DNA from: Panonychus citri
Taxonomy: Eukaryota; Arthropoda; Arachnida; Trombidiformes; Tetranychidae
Direction: 5' to 3'
Length of the DNA: 64,000 bases
Assembly: GCF_014898815.1 (NCBI RefSeq)
Contig: NW_026515543.1
Location: 1,736,001-1,800,000, forward strand
Translations under genes and position numbers: made by a program
Shown here: piece after piece, positions 24,516 to 36,000 of the stretch
Numbering within the stretch: position 1 is the first letter of the stretch
How the letters are laid out: every line of letters begins with the position of its first letter
Notes under the pieces: generated by a model
Databases searched by the model: none
The model's input: the letters and a program-made list of their open reading frames with translations, nothing else
What the model was told of the DNA's origin: nothing

Positions 24516-27479
24516 TCAGATTATTGATGTTGAGGGTGAATAATGTTTCCTTTTGTATATATAATTAAATATTTCATTAAGATGGTTCTTGGTGTGGAGG
24601 TTATTATGTTCGATGAGGTATTTGAGAATGTTTTCGTTCTTGTCATTTTCGATGATATTTTTTCTTGTTGGTGCGAAAATTGGACAGTGGCTGATGAGGT
24701 GAATATGATCGTTGATACGAGAGCCACATTCGCATCTCTCCTTCATCATGAAATTGAATGATCCTTGCAGCAGTCTGATCATAAAGTTCATTCGATACCA
24801 TACTTTCTTTCTCGTCGCCATGATTGTATTTGCAGAGATGTTGTCCTTGTACTTTGTTTTCCACACTTTCTCTTTGTATTCTAGTACAGCTTCTCTCGCA
24901 AGAGAATTGGCTCCAAGCCAAGTTTTACAACTTGAAACTTTGGGTAGACATTCAGGGAATGTAACTTGGAGTTTCATTCTGGTAGAGGGTAGATCTCTGG
25001 TGAGAAGGTATTTGCTCGTTATCGAGATCATTTTCAGTATCGTCGATTGGTAGTTGAACAGTTCATAGTTGAGTGACCACGAGTCTAATCCTTTTATCCC
25101 GAGCTTTGTCCTAATCAGCTTTCCGGTTGCTCTCTCTATTTCCCTATGAACAGCCGAGGTGGGTATCAGGTTGGCGAGAATCATAACAGAGTGAGGGATG
25201 ATGAGCGATCTTATAAGCGCATCATTGATGGTCAAGACCGTTGATAGGGGAAGTGATTTAATTGTCCCTGCTGCAAAGTTGAACTTCCTTGATTGTGAGT
25301 TCAGTTGACTAATCAATGTACTTGTATCGATGAAGTTTTTTGATCTGCAGGCTGAGAAGGGAAAGCCCAGAATAATGGCATCTTCAGACCAATTGATATC
25401 ATTTCCCGAGATAAATTTTCCCACCGCTTTTGTTGTTATTAGCTTACTTTTGTTGTCGGCTGTTGACAGACCAATTTTGTTTAGTCTCATGTTGAGATCA
25501 CCTATTATTTCTTGGTAGTACTTTTTGGTATTAGACTTAAGAAGTGTTATCGGAATATCTAGGCTAACGAACAAATCATCAGCATATACCATGAGCTTGT
25601 GTGTTGTCAAGTAGAATCTGGAGTTGGCGAAATCAGTCAGAGTCTCGAGGTAGAATGAGTTGATCGTTTCATTGATTCCGATTATGAAAAGTAATGGACC
25701 AAGGGCTGATCCTTGGGGTACACCGCGAATAGTTTTCTTGGTGTAGATGGAGTTGCCTTTGATGTACCCAGTGCGGCGGCTAGATAGAAAGGAGATGATA
25801 AACTTCATCATTTGAGGTGAGTTATCAATCTTTAGTACTCCTCTTAGGATGGATTCATGATGAATTTCATCAAATGCCCCGATTATATCTGATTGGATGA
25901 TGAATGGTGGTGATCCCTTGGTGATAATGTGCTCATAGATTTCCACAGTGACATCAGTTGTGCTTTTGCCAGCCAGATAAGCAAATTGATGGTTAAATAG
26001 TTGTCTTGGAATCTTGGAGGTTAAACTGGTAAGAATTTGGGATTCGAGCAATTTGAGATGACTGGATGCACATTGTATCGTCCGAACTCTTTTGCCATCT
26101 GATTTTGGTATATTGACCGATCTCGTAATTTTCCATGCCCAAGGTATGATTGAGTTAGCAACGAGAAGGCCAAGGAGTCGCTCGTAAAATTGTTCATTCT
26201 CCTTTATCATGTTGACTATTATTGGCTTTGTAATTAGATCGAGACCAGGTGATACTCTTTTTAGATCGCTTGAAGGTTGATAAGTTATCGAAACGGAGGG
26301 TTTGAGATCATATATTTTGTTTACTTCTGGCCTGAGATCAGTGATCAAGTGCTCATGATAGTCTTTTTCAAGTTCTTTAAGATTAATGATATAGTCTTCA
26401 TGAGGTTCGGCGTATCTTGCAATGAGCGACTTGATGTTGCGCCATTTCTCAACTGGATCATTTGATTCGAATTTTTCCCTGAGTTTCTCACTCAGTGCCC
26501 TTAGAACTTCTCTTTTTTTGTTCTTTAAGATAAGTAGATTCGCTTCAGTTGGATAATTCCTACAAATCAATTTGATTCTTTTCATTTCCTTGATTAATTG
26601 TCCGTCCAAGTTGGTCGAGATAAAGGATTTTTTCTTTATCGTCTTCCGAGCCTTGGTGGTCACCTCAAGTTGCTTCTTAACCCAGTCGCATACAAATGTC
26701 TCGAGGTCTTCGTTTGTTTTCAGTAGCTCAAGAGATGGAAGGTTTCTAATGATGTCGCAATTCTCTCTTTCAATTCTATTCCAGTCAATCACTTCAATCT
26801 CGCTTTTCTCGCTTTTCCTGCCTAAGATATCCAATGCAATCTCCATGGGTCGGTGATCGTAATCGGTCTCTAGCAAGTTAACACTGAGAGAAGATTGGCT
26901 GAAGAGTTTACTGCAATTCGTAGCAACTACATCGATCCATGACTTAGCTCCTTGGGGGTTAATAAAGGTGTAATTACTTTCATTTGGAGATACAGGAATA
27001 AGATCAGCTGAGTCAAGCATCGTGGCCATAAGTCTCCCTCTTTCGATCGAGGACGAGTGACTTGAGGGTTTGAATGACCAGTTCTCATTGGTTGCGTTTA
27101 CATCTCCTTGGAATATTATTAGTGATGATTTAAAGCCAAGTAGAGCTCTAGAGAGCTTGTCTACTTCTTCTTTGTAGGCAGCGGTGGTAATGGACGGTGA
27201 CAGATATGTTGATACAAGGGTGATTTTGGTAGGTCCAAGTTTGATCCTTGTGATGACTGAGGCTTGGCCAATTTTAAGGGTTGCTATGGTTGTCGATTTG
27301 GGGGTGATGATGATAGTTCTATTGTTCATGTTGATGACTGAGTTGGTTTGGATGGATGATATGAGTTTATGGTTTGGTTCTTGAATGAACACTGCGTCAT
27401 TGGTTGCTATTTTATTTACAATTGCCTGTGTTTTGATGATTGCATTTTGACAATTTCTTGCGACTAATTTAATCTTCAT
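24516..27479 (-). CDS. LINE ORF2: endonuclease and reverse transcriptase
   Basis: A 987-aa intact frame. The N-terminal exonuclease-endonuclease-phosphatase domain (about 1-220) shows QEPN (33-36), GDVNA (125-129), SWIDVV (180-185) and DYDHRPM (206-212), giving the metal/catalytic set E, D/N, D and DH. The reverse transcriptase core includes QSDIIGAFDEI, RGVPQGSALGPLLF and YADD at 632-635. Near the C-terminus a CxCG...D..H....C cluster (CECGSRINDHIHLISHC) matches the zinc-like motif after the RT in R1/Jockey/I-type elements. No RNase H domain is evident. The ATG overlaps the end of ORF1 (ATGAAGATTAA), suggesting coupled reinitiation or frameshift translation. Role: nicks target DNA and copies the element's RNA at the nick. 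Confidence 0.95.
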   Translation of the reverse strand: MKIKLVARNCQNAIIKTQAIVNKIATNDAVFIQEPNHKLISSIQTNSVINMNNRTIIITPKSTTIATLKIGQASVITRIKLGPTKITLVSTYLSPSITTAAYKEEVDKLSRALLGFKSSLIIFQGDVNATNENWSFKPSSHSSSIERGRLMATMLDSADLIPVSPNESNYTFINPQGAKSWIDVVATNCSKLFSQSSLSVNLLETDYDHRPMEIALDILGRKSEKSEIEVIDWNRIERENCDIIRNLPSLELLKTNEDLETFVCDWVKKQLEVTTKARKTIKKKSFISTNLDGQLIKEMKRIKLICRNYPTEANLLILKNKKREVLRALSEKLREKFESNDPVEKWRNIKSLIARYAEPHEDYIINLKELEKDYHEHLITDLRPEVNKIYDLKPSVSITYQPSSDLKRVSPGLDLITKPIIVNMIKENEQFYERLLGLLVANSIIPWAWKITRSVNIPKSDGKRVRTIQCASSHLKLLESQILTSLTSKIPRQLFNHQFAYLAGKSTTDVTVEIYEHIITKGSPPFIIQSDIIGAFDEIHHESILRGVLKIDNSPQMMKFIISFLSSRRTGYIKGNSIYTKKTIRGVPQGSALGPLLFIIGINETINSFYLETLTDFANSRFYLTTHKLMVYADDLFVSLDIPITLLKSNTKKYYQEIIGDLNMRLNKIGLSTADNKSKLITTKAVGKFISGNDINWSEDAIILGFPFSACRSKNFIDTSTLISQLNSQSRKFNFAAGTIKSLPLSTVLTINDALIRSLIIPHSVMILANLIPTSAVHREIERATGKLIRTKLGIKGLDSWSLNYELFNYQSTILKMISITSKYLLTRDLPSTRMKLQVTFPECLPKVSSCKTWLGANSLAREAVLEYKEKVWKTKYKDNISANTIMATRKKVWYRMNFMIRLLQGSFNFMMKERCECGSRINDHIHLISHCPIFAPTRKNIIENDKNENILKYLIEHNNLHTKNHLNEIFNYIYKRKHYSPSTSII

Positions 27480-28536
27480 AGTCCCAGTCGGTTATCGATT
27501 TGATGAGGTTGATGGAGTTGTTGAATGAGACGCATTGTGGACTTCTAGGTGCATGTTGATTGTCACTTATGTTGTTATTTTTACAGAATGAGCATCCGCT
27601 CATTTGATTTTCTTTTTCGCATTGTTTGGATGAGTGTACATTGTCGTTTTCAGGACACTTGTAGCACTGAGGTTGATTGTTGCAGAATTTGGTAGAATGA
27701 CCGAATCTGTTGCAGTTTGAGCACGATCTGATGTAGAAGTCATTTTTATACGGTGCACTCTGTGAACCCATGAAGACAAAGTCTCTATTTTCGATTTTCT
27801 GACGTGCTTCTCTCGCCATTCGAATTACGATTCTGAGTTTACTTTGATTCTTTCTACTTCGAAAGGGGACAGTGTTTACTATGGTGACTTCCATTTCCTC
27901 TGGGATATCGTTTCTGGCCTTGAACTTATCAACTGACTCCAGTTGATCTTCATCAATTATAAACGATATCTGAGGGTCGAGCTTCTTAAGCGATCCAACG
28001 TCTACTTCCTCCTCCAATCCAATATCTTTGACTTTTTCCCGTATTTTGGACACCATGTTCTTATCATCAGATGTTATCCTAATGCTTCTTGAGTTGGACG
28101 ATGTGTTGATGACATGCATACTCGAATCATCTTTGGTGGCTCTGACAATCTTTCGATGAGCTTCCTCAACATTTGTATCAGGTTTTTTCGGCTTGATGAT
28201 TACGGTGGTAAATATCGGTTTCTTCTTTAAAACATCAGCATATGTTTTACTTGATGAAGAATCAATTTTCTTCTCGATCGATTCCATTTTCTCCATGATC
28301 TTGTTATAGTCAAATGAACTGTCAGTTTGGTTCAGATGTTGATTACCAAAGGATTTGTCGACTGCACTCAGGATGTTGTTGAGGCTTTTCGTCCATTTGC
28401 CTTGCGATCTTTGTTTGGCAGCTTGAAGGGTGTTGGTGATTATTTCATTGAAAAGTTCAGTGATTTGAGACTTTAAATCTTCTTTCGCAGAAGAGTTGGA
28501 GACACTATCACCTGGAGCCACGTGGCCGTTGCACAT
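27469..28536 (-). CDS. LINE ORF1: gag-like nucleic-acid-binding protein
   Basis: 355 aa from the ATG at 28536; the open frame runs a little further upstream from a GTG, but MCNGHVAPG is the first Met. The N-terminal half is charged with Lys/Ser-rich stretches. The middle has an RRM-like block (VKDIGLEEEVDVGSLKKLDP...). Three consecutive zinc knuckles lie at about residues 272-335: C-x2-C-x4-H-x4-C, C-x2-C-x6-H-x4-C and a third C-x2-C...H...C. That triple arrangement is typical of R1/I/Jockey ORF1 proteins, which package element RNA into RNPs. It ends by overlapping the ORF2 start by 11 bases. Confidence 0.9.
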   Translation of the reverse strand: MCNGHVAPGDSVSNSSAKEDLKSQITELFNEIITNTLQAAKQRSQGKWTKSLNNILSAVDKSFGNQHLNQTDSSFDYNKIMEKMESIEKKIDSSSSKTYADVLKKKPIFTTVIIKPKKPDTNVEEAHRKIVRATKDDSSMHVINTSSNSRSIRITSDDKNMVSKIREKVKDIGLEEEVDVGSLKKLDPQISFIIDEDQLESVDKFKARNDIPEEMEVTIVNTVPFRSRKNQSKLRIVIRMAREARQKIENRDFVFMGSQSAPYKNDFYIRSCSNCNRFGHSTKFCNNQPQCYKCPENDNVHSSKQCEKENQMSGCSFCKNNNISDNQHAPRSPQCVSFNNSINLIKSITDWDYED

Positions 28537-28620
28537 GTTGATTTTCTTCAGAGGTAAATTAGACACTCAAAGAGGAGATACTGAAACAAGTTATATATTA
28601 ACGTGTGCCCCAGAAGGTAG

Positions 28621-29352
28621 GGAGTCACAATTTATCAGAATTTATACTTTATTAGAATTTACAATTACTTAATTATTAGATTAATTAGAGAACTTATTTT
28701 AATCAATATCAATCTTATTTTCGCCTGAGAATAAGTGTCGACATCTATCGACCTTAGAATAGAACAAAAAAGAAAACAAAGTCAACGCGGTTATTTGGTT
28801 TTTCTCTTAAAAGAAAATATTTTTTTTCTCTAATCAACTTTTCCTTTAATTAAAATCTTTTAATTTAATTCTTAGCAAGCTCTCTCGATTTTTTTTTTCG
28901 TATCGACATGGAAGGAATATCAAATTCTACAAAGATCTTCTTCCAAACTACAAATAATCTTCTCTTTTTCCAGTGTACCATCAAAATCCACAATGGCGGC
29001 TCTTTGTTGAGAATCATTTTCTCTTTGTCTTAACAGTTAATTGTTCTAATTTAGTGATTAAATTTTTTGGCAACAACAATTTACTGATTGTGATGAGACA
29101 ATTTCTTTTCTATATAAAATATAGATACGTTTATTGGACCTATTAAAGTATCTAAATGGTTAACCAGTCGTAATGTTTTTCTTTGTCTATATTGTGTCTT
29201 GGCCTAAGAATATTTGTCAAACTGATGATTAAATGGAAACCATGACTTGGACAATTAATTCCCTAAAATGATTACCATTCTGATTCCTGATCAACTGATT
29301 TTTTTTTCTTTTCTCCCTTTCACCATCTTCCTTTTCTATTCCTCATGGTAAG
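28621..29352. other. Region right of the LINE
   Basis: AT-rich DNA with no clear gene. A pyrimidine tract plus TTCCAG at about 28977 could be an acceptor. A long pyrimidine tract at about 29290-29340 runs up to the first AG at 29351-29352. Confidence 0.35.
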
Positions 29353-29451
29353 AAAAAAAAAGATCATCATCATCATCAAGTTCACGGAAAGGTTAATGAA
29401 GCTTTGCCTGAAGATAATCAAGGTCGGAATTGTTACCCACTTCCTGAATAA
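29353..29451 (+). CDS. Candidate terminal exon, His-rich
   Basis: Downstream of a branch-point-like CTGAT and a long pyrimidine tract, the first AG (29352) opens a frame to TAA at 29449-29451: three Lys, DHHHHQ, then VHGKVNEALPEDNQGRNCYP and LPE. Base composition is more coding-like than the surroundings. It may be the last exon of the gene that includes 24293-24359, which would place the LINE antisense in an intron of that gene. However, the phases do not fit without another exon. Not recognised; a chance ORF remains possible. Confidence 0.3.
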   Translation, partial: KKKDHHHHQVHGKVNEALPEDNQGRNCYPLPE

Positions 29452-30202
29452 CTGGTCTGGTTTGCTTTAAATTGTTTACTGTAAGTACACAATAATTAAT
29501 GTTACCATTTATTAATATCATCAACTTCTCAAGCCTTGACCTTAACCGTGATCATCGTTTTAATTGTTCAACATTCATTGTAAGTTCATCACAATTCATC
29601 TTGCTGAAAGTGATACCTTTCAATTTATATTGGCAATTTACTTGTAACAATTTGACTCTATTATTATTATTGAGACAATCAATTTGATTTCCAAAAGTTT
29701 TTATTAACCGTTGTAACTCCAGCAACTGGATAATATCAATTTCTGAATAAACAATTAGTTTTCATGGTTGATAATTATTGGAGTTTAAATTCTGATAATG
29801 GATTTGATTTGATTATTGTTCTGAACGAAATCCGTTATTAGTTAATTGTTTTGTTTTATTGGTCTGATGATTTATAAGAAAAGTTGTGAAAATTTGAGAT
29901 GATTTTTAATTTACTTATGAAACTTTTTATTAATCAATCTTTACTGTTAATTTAAATTGTTTTTTGTTTGTTTGTTTGTAATTTAGGTTTTAGATTAGGA
30001 AACTGAATTTAGTTTTTTTTCAATTTTTTTTTTCAGTTAACTAGTCAAATCGGTGGTATAAATTGTTGATCATCGTTAATAAGATTAAATTAAAAATGTA
30101 TATTCTGATTGATTTCAATCAAAAGTTTCCAAGAATAGTCCAAGCTCATTTCGTGTGTTGTTTTAAGGTGGGTTGGTCGTAGATTGGTGTTAGTTAATTG
30201 TT
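29452..30202. other. Noncoding region
   Basis: AT-rich DNA with no open frame of coding quality. The right end probably holds the 3' UTR of the minus-strand secreted-protein gene. Confidence 0.45.
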
Positions 30203-31291
30203 TTACAAGGTTTCGTTACAATTTGAGTAGATCTTAGCACAATCTTCGTTGCTTCGTCCTCGTCTAACGGCCTCACTAACGGCACTTGATGGGATAGTTT
30301 TTTGATGGGGAAGAAGGTAGCTAGTGGCATAACTGTTGTTTAGAAGATGGAAAAAGAAAGAGATGAGAAAATAGTTAGATGATGAAAAGATGCGGATGAT
30401 AAAGGCGAAAAAGAAAGAATGAAAGAGAGAGAGAGAGAGAGAGAGAGCAGTAAAAAGGTCAAAAAATTGGTAAATAGGATTTGAGGTAAAGTTTGTCCTG
30501 TTTAAATTCAGAGATGATGAAAGAAAAAGATTCAATTCTTAAATTGAATAAATAGATTTTGTTGAAGCGTTCAAGGAAAACGACCTAAATTTAGGTTTTC
30601 CATTTAATGACTATCATCAAATTGGTGATTTTTGATTGTTGGTCGTGAACAGTGAGAGAGGAAAATATTTTGTATCAAAAAGATGAATTTGAACTGAAAC
30701 TTACCCTCCAACTTGAGCTACAACACCACCGAGTTCGCGTCCTTCTCGTGCAGCCTCTTTTGATGATTCGCACAAATGTCGTTGAGCACAATGATCATCG
30801 CCAGCTAAATATGATTTAACGTAACCACGTAACATGGTTGCACCAGCGAAAGCGGCTCCATCAACGGTATCTTTTAATCCTCGTGAAGATGAACTTCGAG
30901 CCTTTTGACTGAATGAACTTCGAACCATATCAAGAACCTTTTTTTTTCGGGAAAACAAATAAAAAGTTGAAGATAAAATTTTTGATAGAAAATGCGAAAC
31001 ATTTGATAAAAAGAAATAATTTTCTTAAAATAATCTTACCTCAACTAGAACATTGAGAACTTGTCGAGATGTAGCGGTACTTTCTTCGTTAGAACCAAAC
31101 AAAATTTTCAAAACAGTTTTGAATAAGTTTTTAGTACCCATGAAACTGGAAATTTCCTTCTTTTCGGTATCAAAACGAGCCTTTCGCTCATTGAAAGCAG
31201 CCTGACGAGCTTGAGCTGAGGTATCAACGGAAGCTGAGACAACGGCGAAAACCATTGCCACAAGGAAAACACTTAAGATAACGGACTTCAT
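30203..31291 (-). CDS. Small secreted cysteine protein of unknown function
   Basis: Three exons join in frame to 204 aa: 31291-31040, 30937-30705 and 30332-30203. The first 20 residues (MKSVILSVFLVAMVFAVVSA) are a clear signal peptide. The mature protein is Ala/Ser/Arg-rich and helical-looking, with only four cysteines in two close pairs: HCAQRHLC near residue 140 and DCAKIYSNC at the C-terminus. A Gly/Ala-rich segment (GRELGGVVAQVGG) lies between them. There is no transmembrane segment or known catalytic motif. The Cys-pair layout recalls small extracellular proteins found in arthropods, but I cannot name a family. A 5' UTR exon probably ends at the donor near 31435 (TTCAAG|GTAAGA on the minus strand). 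The start is the Met that opens the signal peptide. Confidence 0.7.
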
Positions 31292-33086
31292 GGTTAGTTG
31301 ATTGGAGTTGTTGTTGTTAACGAAACTGAATTTAACCGTAATTAAAGGAGAAGAGTTTAAAGTCAAGTTGATATGTAGACACCAAACTAAGAAGTAAGAA
31401 ATGATCTTGAGATGATGATCTTACCTTGAACTAGGAAGTAAATAGAAGGCGAGAAGGCAGGTCAGAGTGAGCAAAATAACAGTATAAACAGAAGAAATTT
31501 AGAGGGGGGAGAGGGCTTGGAAATGGAGAAAAGGTTGTGTGAGCAAAGAGAGAGAGAGAGGGATCCATCTTGAACCAATTTTTCGGGGGCATCTTCAGTA
31601 TTAGCTCGATACATGGTAACGGTGCAATAGAAAACAGGTTCAGTTGATTCCAGGTTGGCTAAGGGGCGAAAGGAGGAGAAATGGGATGAAAAAGAGAGAA
31701 AAGAACGATAAAAAAGGTAGGAACCAAATAAGATGGAGAAAAGAAGAAGACAAAAATGAAAGAATAATTTAAAAGTGAGTAATATAAACTATTCATGAGA
31801 GAAACTAATCGTCATATCGAAAAATTTTCAAGGTACATTCAACTGTAAACAAGAGATAATATCTTTCTTTTTTTTTCTTCTTTTCAATTTTATTTCTTTT
31901 CTCTAATAAACTTAACTGATTATGTGACAACTATCCAGACAATTTATCAAACTTGTATCAGATTTTGTTTCTCACAACTTCCTTATAAATAAAGAAAGCA
32001 AAATGAAAGCAAAAATGGCGAATCTAATCAAATCTATCACCTTATCCTTTGGTTACTTTTCAAGAAGAAAAAAAATGGAAAAAAAATCCAAAGCCTAAGT
32101 GAAAATAACAAATTTGTACTCACCAAAAAATGAAAACCAGACTGGACAAGAAGAGATCACATTGATGACCATTAGATAAACATCAACAGGATGACTAAAC
32201 GTGAAAGTTATATAATTAAAATTATCTAATCAAGATCAAAATGATCACATTATAAACAAAATTAAGTGAGAAAAGCAAATTAAAAAAAAAAGTAACCAAT
32301 GGGTTAACAACACTGGCGATGACTAAAGATTAATAACCGATTAAGAGGATTAATCAGTTTACTTTTGTTTTGTTTTATCAATAGGCACAAACAATTAACA
32401 ATTAAAGAGATTAAATTGTAAGTTAATAAAACAAATTCAATAAGAAATAAATTAAAAGAAAGAATTAAAATTTTGACAACATTAGAATCACAATTAACTT
32501 TTTTTCGTTGGTATCAATCAACAGATGGCACGACTAACCCTTTAGAAGAAGAAATGAAATAGAAAAATAGACAGTAAAATAGACAGAGAATAAAAGAGAA
32601 TAGAAAAAAAATTGAAAAAGAAAAAAATCTGACCGGTTGATTTTTGTGCGAAAATTGTGTTAACATGTTAAAGAATTAAATTTATTTATTGTTACCAATC
32701 AAATTTAGTTAACTAATCACTTTCACTCTTTAGTTTGATCATTAAGTTAATTGGTGATTGGATCAACAATAGAGTTAAATTGTTTGGATTAACTGATTTA
32801 ATTTAAATGTTATTAGTTAATCTCATCATTAAGTTAAAAGAGTAACGACATTTGTTGATTACTTTAATTTTTCTTCTTCCTCTCTTGGTTTTTTTCGCAT
32901 TCTCATAAATTCATCATCCTTAGTACTTATTATTATAATATCGGTGATTTATTGTTGTCGTAATTGTGAACCATTGACTGGATTAATTAGATTAACCGGG
33001 TTGATTTACAAAAATTGACTTGTTTCTTTTTGTCTTCTTCGTTTGTTTTGTTTTCACTTACTGGCCAGTAAAAGTAAACGGTTAGT
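31292..33086. other. Divergent promoter region
   Basis: Lies between the secreted-protein gene (-) and the RNF17-like gene (+), so both promoters should be here. It contains purine-rich runs (GAGAGAGAG near 31548, AAAGAGAA near 32590) and a 50-codon minus-strand frame (31614-31462) that I do not accept as a gene. No element can be placed with confidence. Confidence 0.45.
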
Positions 33087-36000
33087 ATGTTTCTCTGTGC
33101 AAACAATGAATGTCGTGCTCGCTGTTTACCTCACGATGATAGTGTGGATATTAAGGATTTACCGAATCGCTTTGAGCCTCAATATATTCTTAGTTGTGGA
33201 CATAGTTTATGTGAAAAATGTCTCTACATGGTTGTTGCAAGAGATGAAAGGTCTCTCATTTGTGATCAATGTAATACTAAGACGACGTTTTCTGCAAGAG
33301 CTTACACTTCAATCAAAGGATGTTCACTAAGCAATGATACCCAAATAAATCGTATTAATAATGGTTTTGCCACTGAGATACCAATAGACGCTTACTCATT
33401 TGGCCTGGCTTTTTGTGAAGAACTTATAACAGCTTCTCCAGTTAGAACTGTTACCTCACCAGGTATTTTACTGTACTTCTTGTTTTCTTCTTCTATTCTA
33501 AAGTTTTCGATTAATTTTTTCTTTTTGTTTTCTTGTTTTCATTTTTTTCTCTGTGACTTCATGTGTTTCTTTAATAGATGAACTACCCAAAATGAGTGAT
33601 AGCTTCAAATACTCTAAGGGAGGACAAGATGAAGAAAATGTCAAGCTGGATGCTTTGATTCCTCCTGCGAGACGTAATAAAACAATACCTCTAATTGTTG
33701 CCATGCATAGTGCTGTTTCTACTCATGCCGAGTGTGGATCTAGTTTAAAAGTTATTGGGAATTTGGAAAAAAAATTATCCAAGGAATTTTACGAAGCTAA
33801 AATGCGTCTTCGAGATAAATTTCAAGTTTTACACTCGTTACTTCAATTGGAGGAGATGAAAGGTATATCTAAATTTGAGGAAATCTATTCAACACGTAAA
33901 GAAGAATTATCTCAAGTTGAGAAACACTTATATTCTGTTCGTCGTTCAATCAGTGATACCTTTCAACTAGAACATGGTACAATGGATCTTTTAACAAAGA
34001 AACGTAACATTTTAAAAGAATTGACTGCCAAACCAAGTCGAATCAGCTGGAGAAATTATGAAATCGCTGATGAATTTAATTTTCATTTAGATGATTATGT
34101 GAAAGAAGTGATTAAAGGTAGTTTGGTTTTAAAAAACAACGAGAAAGCGACAACACTTACCGTTGAAGTTATCGGTTCCGAATCAAATTCTTTTCGGGAA
34201 CCATTACCATTATTTAGATCACCACCTCATCATATACCTCAAATACCAGCACCGGGAACATCATCATCATCAAGCGACTTGCCAAATTTGAAAGCTGACA
34301 TCTTGAAATCAAAGGTTATCCCAGAGAGAAGGACAGTTTATGTTAAACTGGGCAGAGTCTTTAATCCACATCACTTTTACTGTATCCTTTGGGACGATGA
34401 AGCTTGTAATAGAAAAATGTTTGATGAAATTGAAAAATGGTGCACAAAAACATTTACCCATCCACCTCCCGTTAACACAATTAAACCTGGTAAATTCATT
34501 TTTGTTTTCTACGGAGAAGTAAACAAATGGGCTCGAGCTTATATACTTAAAGTCAACGCTGATACAGAGAAAGCAAATCGAAAAAGACATGAATTTGGAA
34601 AATCAGTACCATCTGCATACAATTTCTACACCTCGATTTCCGTTGATGTTCAACTGTTAGATTATGGTGGACCTTATAGAGTATCATATACAATGATAAG
34701 GCAACCATTTGAGGAAATTTTTGATAAAAAAAAATGGCCATATCTTGCACTTAAATGTGCAGTTAATAATGTTGGTCCACGACAAGCTGAATGGACAACA
34801 GAAGTAAACGAAAAAATAGAAGAAATTTGTGGAGACTATTTGATGGAAATGCGAATCGATAAAGTAACTGGCGATAAACATTGGATCGACCTGTATCACC
34901 ATGAAACTCCTCACGGTGTTCGCAATATGTTAGGTTTAAGGGAAGCATTGTTTGGTTGTCAACTTGTTATTATTACAAATACACACAGCGCAAGACATGT
35001 TCCAGAATTTGATCTTGATTCAGACCGAATTTCCTTCAATCGTCCCGAAAAAATTCCAACCAACGTAGCAGAAACTGTTCTTATTACAGCCATCACCAAT
35101 CCTGATCTCTTTTATGTTACTCGATATTCGTTGCAAGAAAAGTTCCATGAGCTGCATGAATCTTTGAAAGTTTATTTTGAACATAACGATGCGCCTTTTA
35201 TTGTTTACGTGCCCAGAAGAGGAATGCCCTGTGTTGGATTGGATGATGGAGCCTTTTACAGAGTTGAAATAATAAAATTATTACAATCTGATAGAGTTGA
35301 AGTTCTATTTGTTGACTTTGGTACTACTAAAGTTTTAGAAGTTGCTAATCTACGATTAATTAAAGAGGAATTTTGAAACAACCAGTCCATGCAATCCCGT
35401 GTAAATTAGGAGATATCGAACCAATTAAATTCAATTGGTCAGATGAGGTAATACTAATTAGCTATTTATAGCATCCAAATTTAGCAAAAGCTTGATTTTT
35501 AAATTGTTTGTTAATCGAATAGTTTAAACTTAATTTTGTTTTTTTTCTCGCTTACAGGCAGTTGGTAAATTTCAAGAACTTTGTTTCGGCGGTCCCTCTG
35601 GTAATAGTTATCTTTTCAATATATCTGTTGCTGATTACGACCATAGAGGTAAACATATTGTTAACCTTAGACGTTATACTGGAACTGAATATATTTCTGT
35701 GAATGTCGCAATGGTTAGTCTGAAATATGCTATTTCTTCTGGTCCAATTACTGAAATTCCTGGTGATACTGCGACCATTTCTCAGTATAGTACCAAATTA
35801 GATGATCGTATTTTCAAAGCTTTGGAAGATTTTGATGTCAATGGTTTTAGTATTTTGAATGAGTTGGTCGTTCGCAACCGAGAAGCTAATTCATCCAAGG
35901 AAGATTCTTATATAAAAGTAAGAGTTTCTCATTGGATCTCTCCTGATGAAATCTACGTTCAATTGACAACACCTGAAGTTAGAAGTTATTTCGTTTGCTA

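Larger units (their letters stand above)
24380..28620 (-). mobile_element. Non-LTR retrotransposon (LINE), R1/Jockey/I-like, both ORFs open
   Basis: The element is transcribed on the minus strand. ORF1 (27469-28536) is gag-like with three CCHC knuckles. ORF2 (24516-27479) has an apurinic-type endonuclease and reverse transcriptase. The ORFs overlap by 11 bases in different frames. No LTRs flank it. The outer limits are estimates: the 3' UTR should lie at about 24380-24515 and the 5' leader at about 28537-28620 (a G+C-richer stretch). I found no clean target-site duplication or poly(A), partly because the flanks are AT-rich. Continuous ORFs imply recent insertion. Confidence 0.9.

Noticed and set aside
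24296..28622. Similar inverted words near both LINE borders (TGCCTTCCTGGGCA on the left, reverse complement TACCTTCTGGGGCA on the right)
   Set aside because: Only about 11 of 14 bases agree, non-LTR elements have no terminal inverted repeats, and the left word lies in a better exon candidate. Treated as chance.
31462..31614. 50-codon minus-strand ORF starting MYRANTEDAPEK
   Set aside because: The first 18 residues look plausible but the rest is CT-repeat reading; no splice donor after the plausible part that fits a neighbour. At most an upstream ORF of the secreted-protein transcript.
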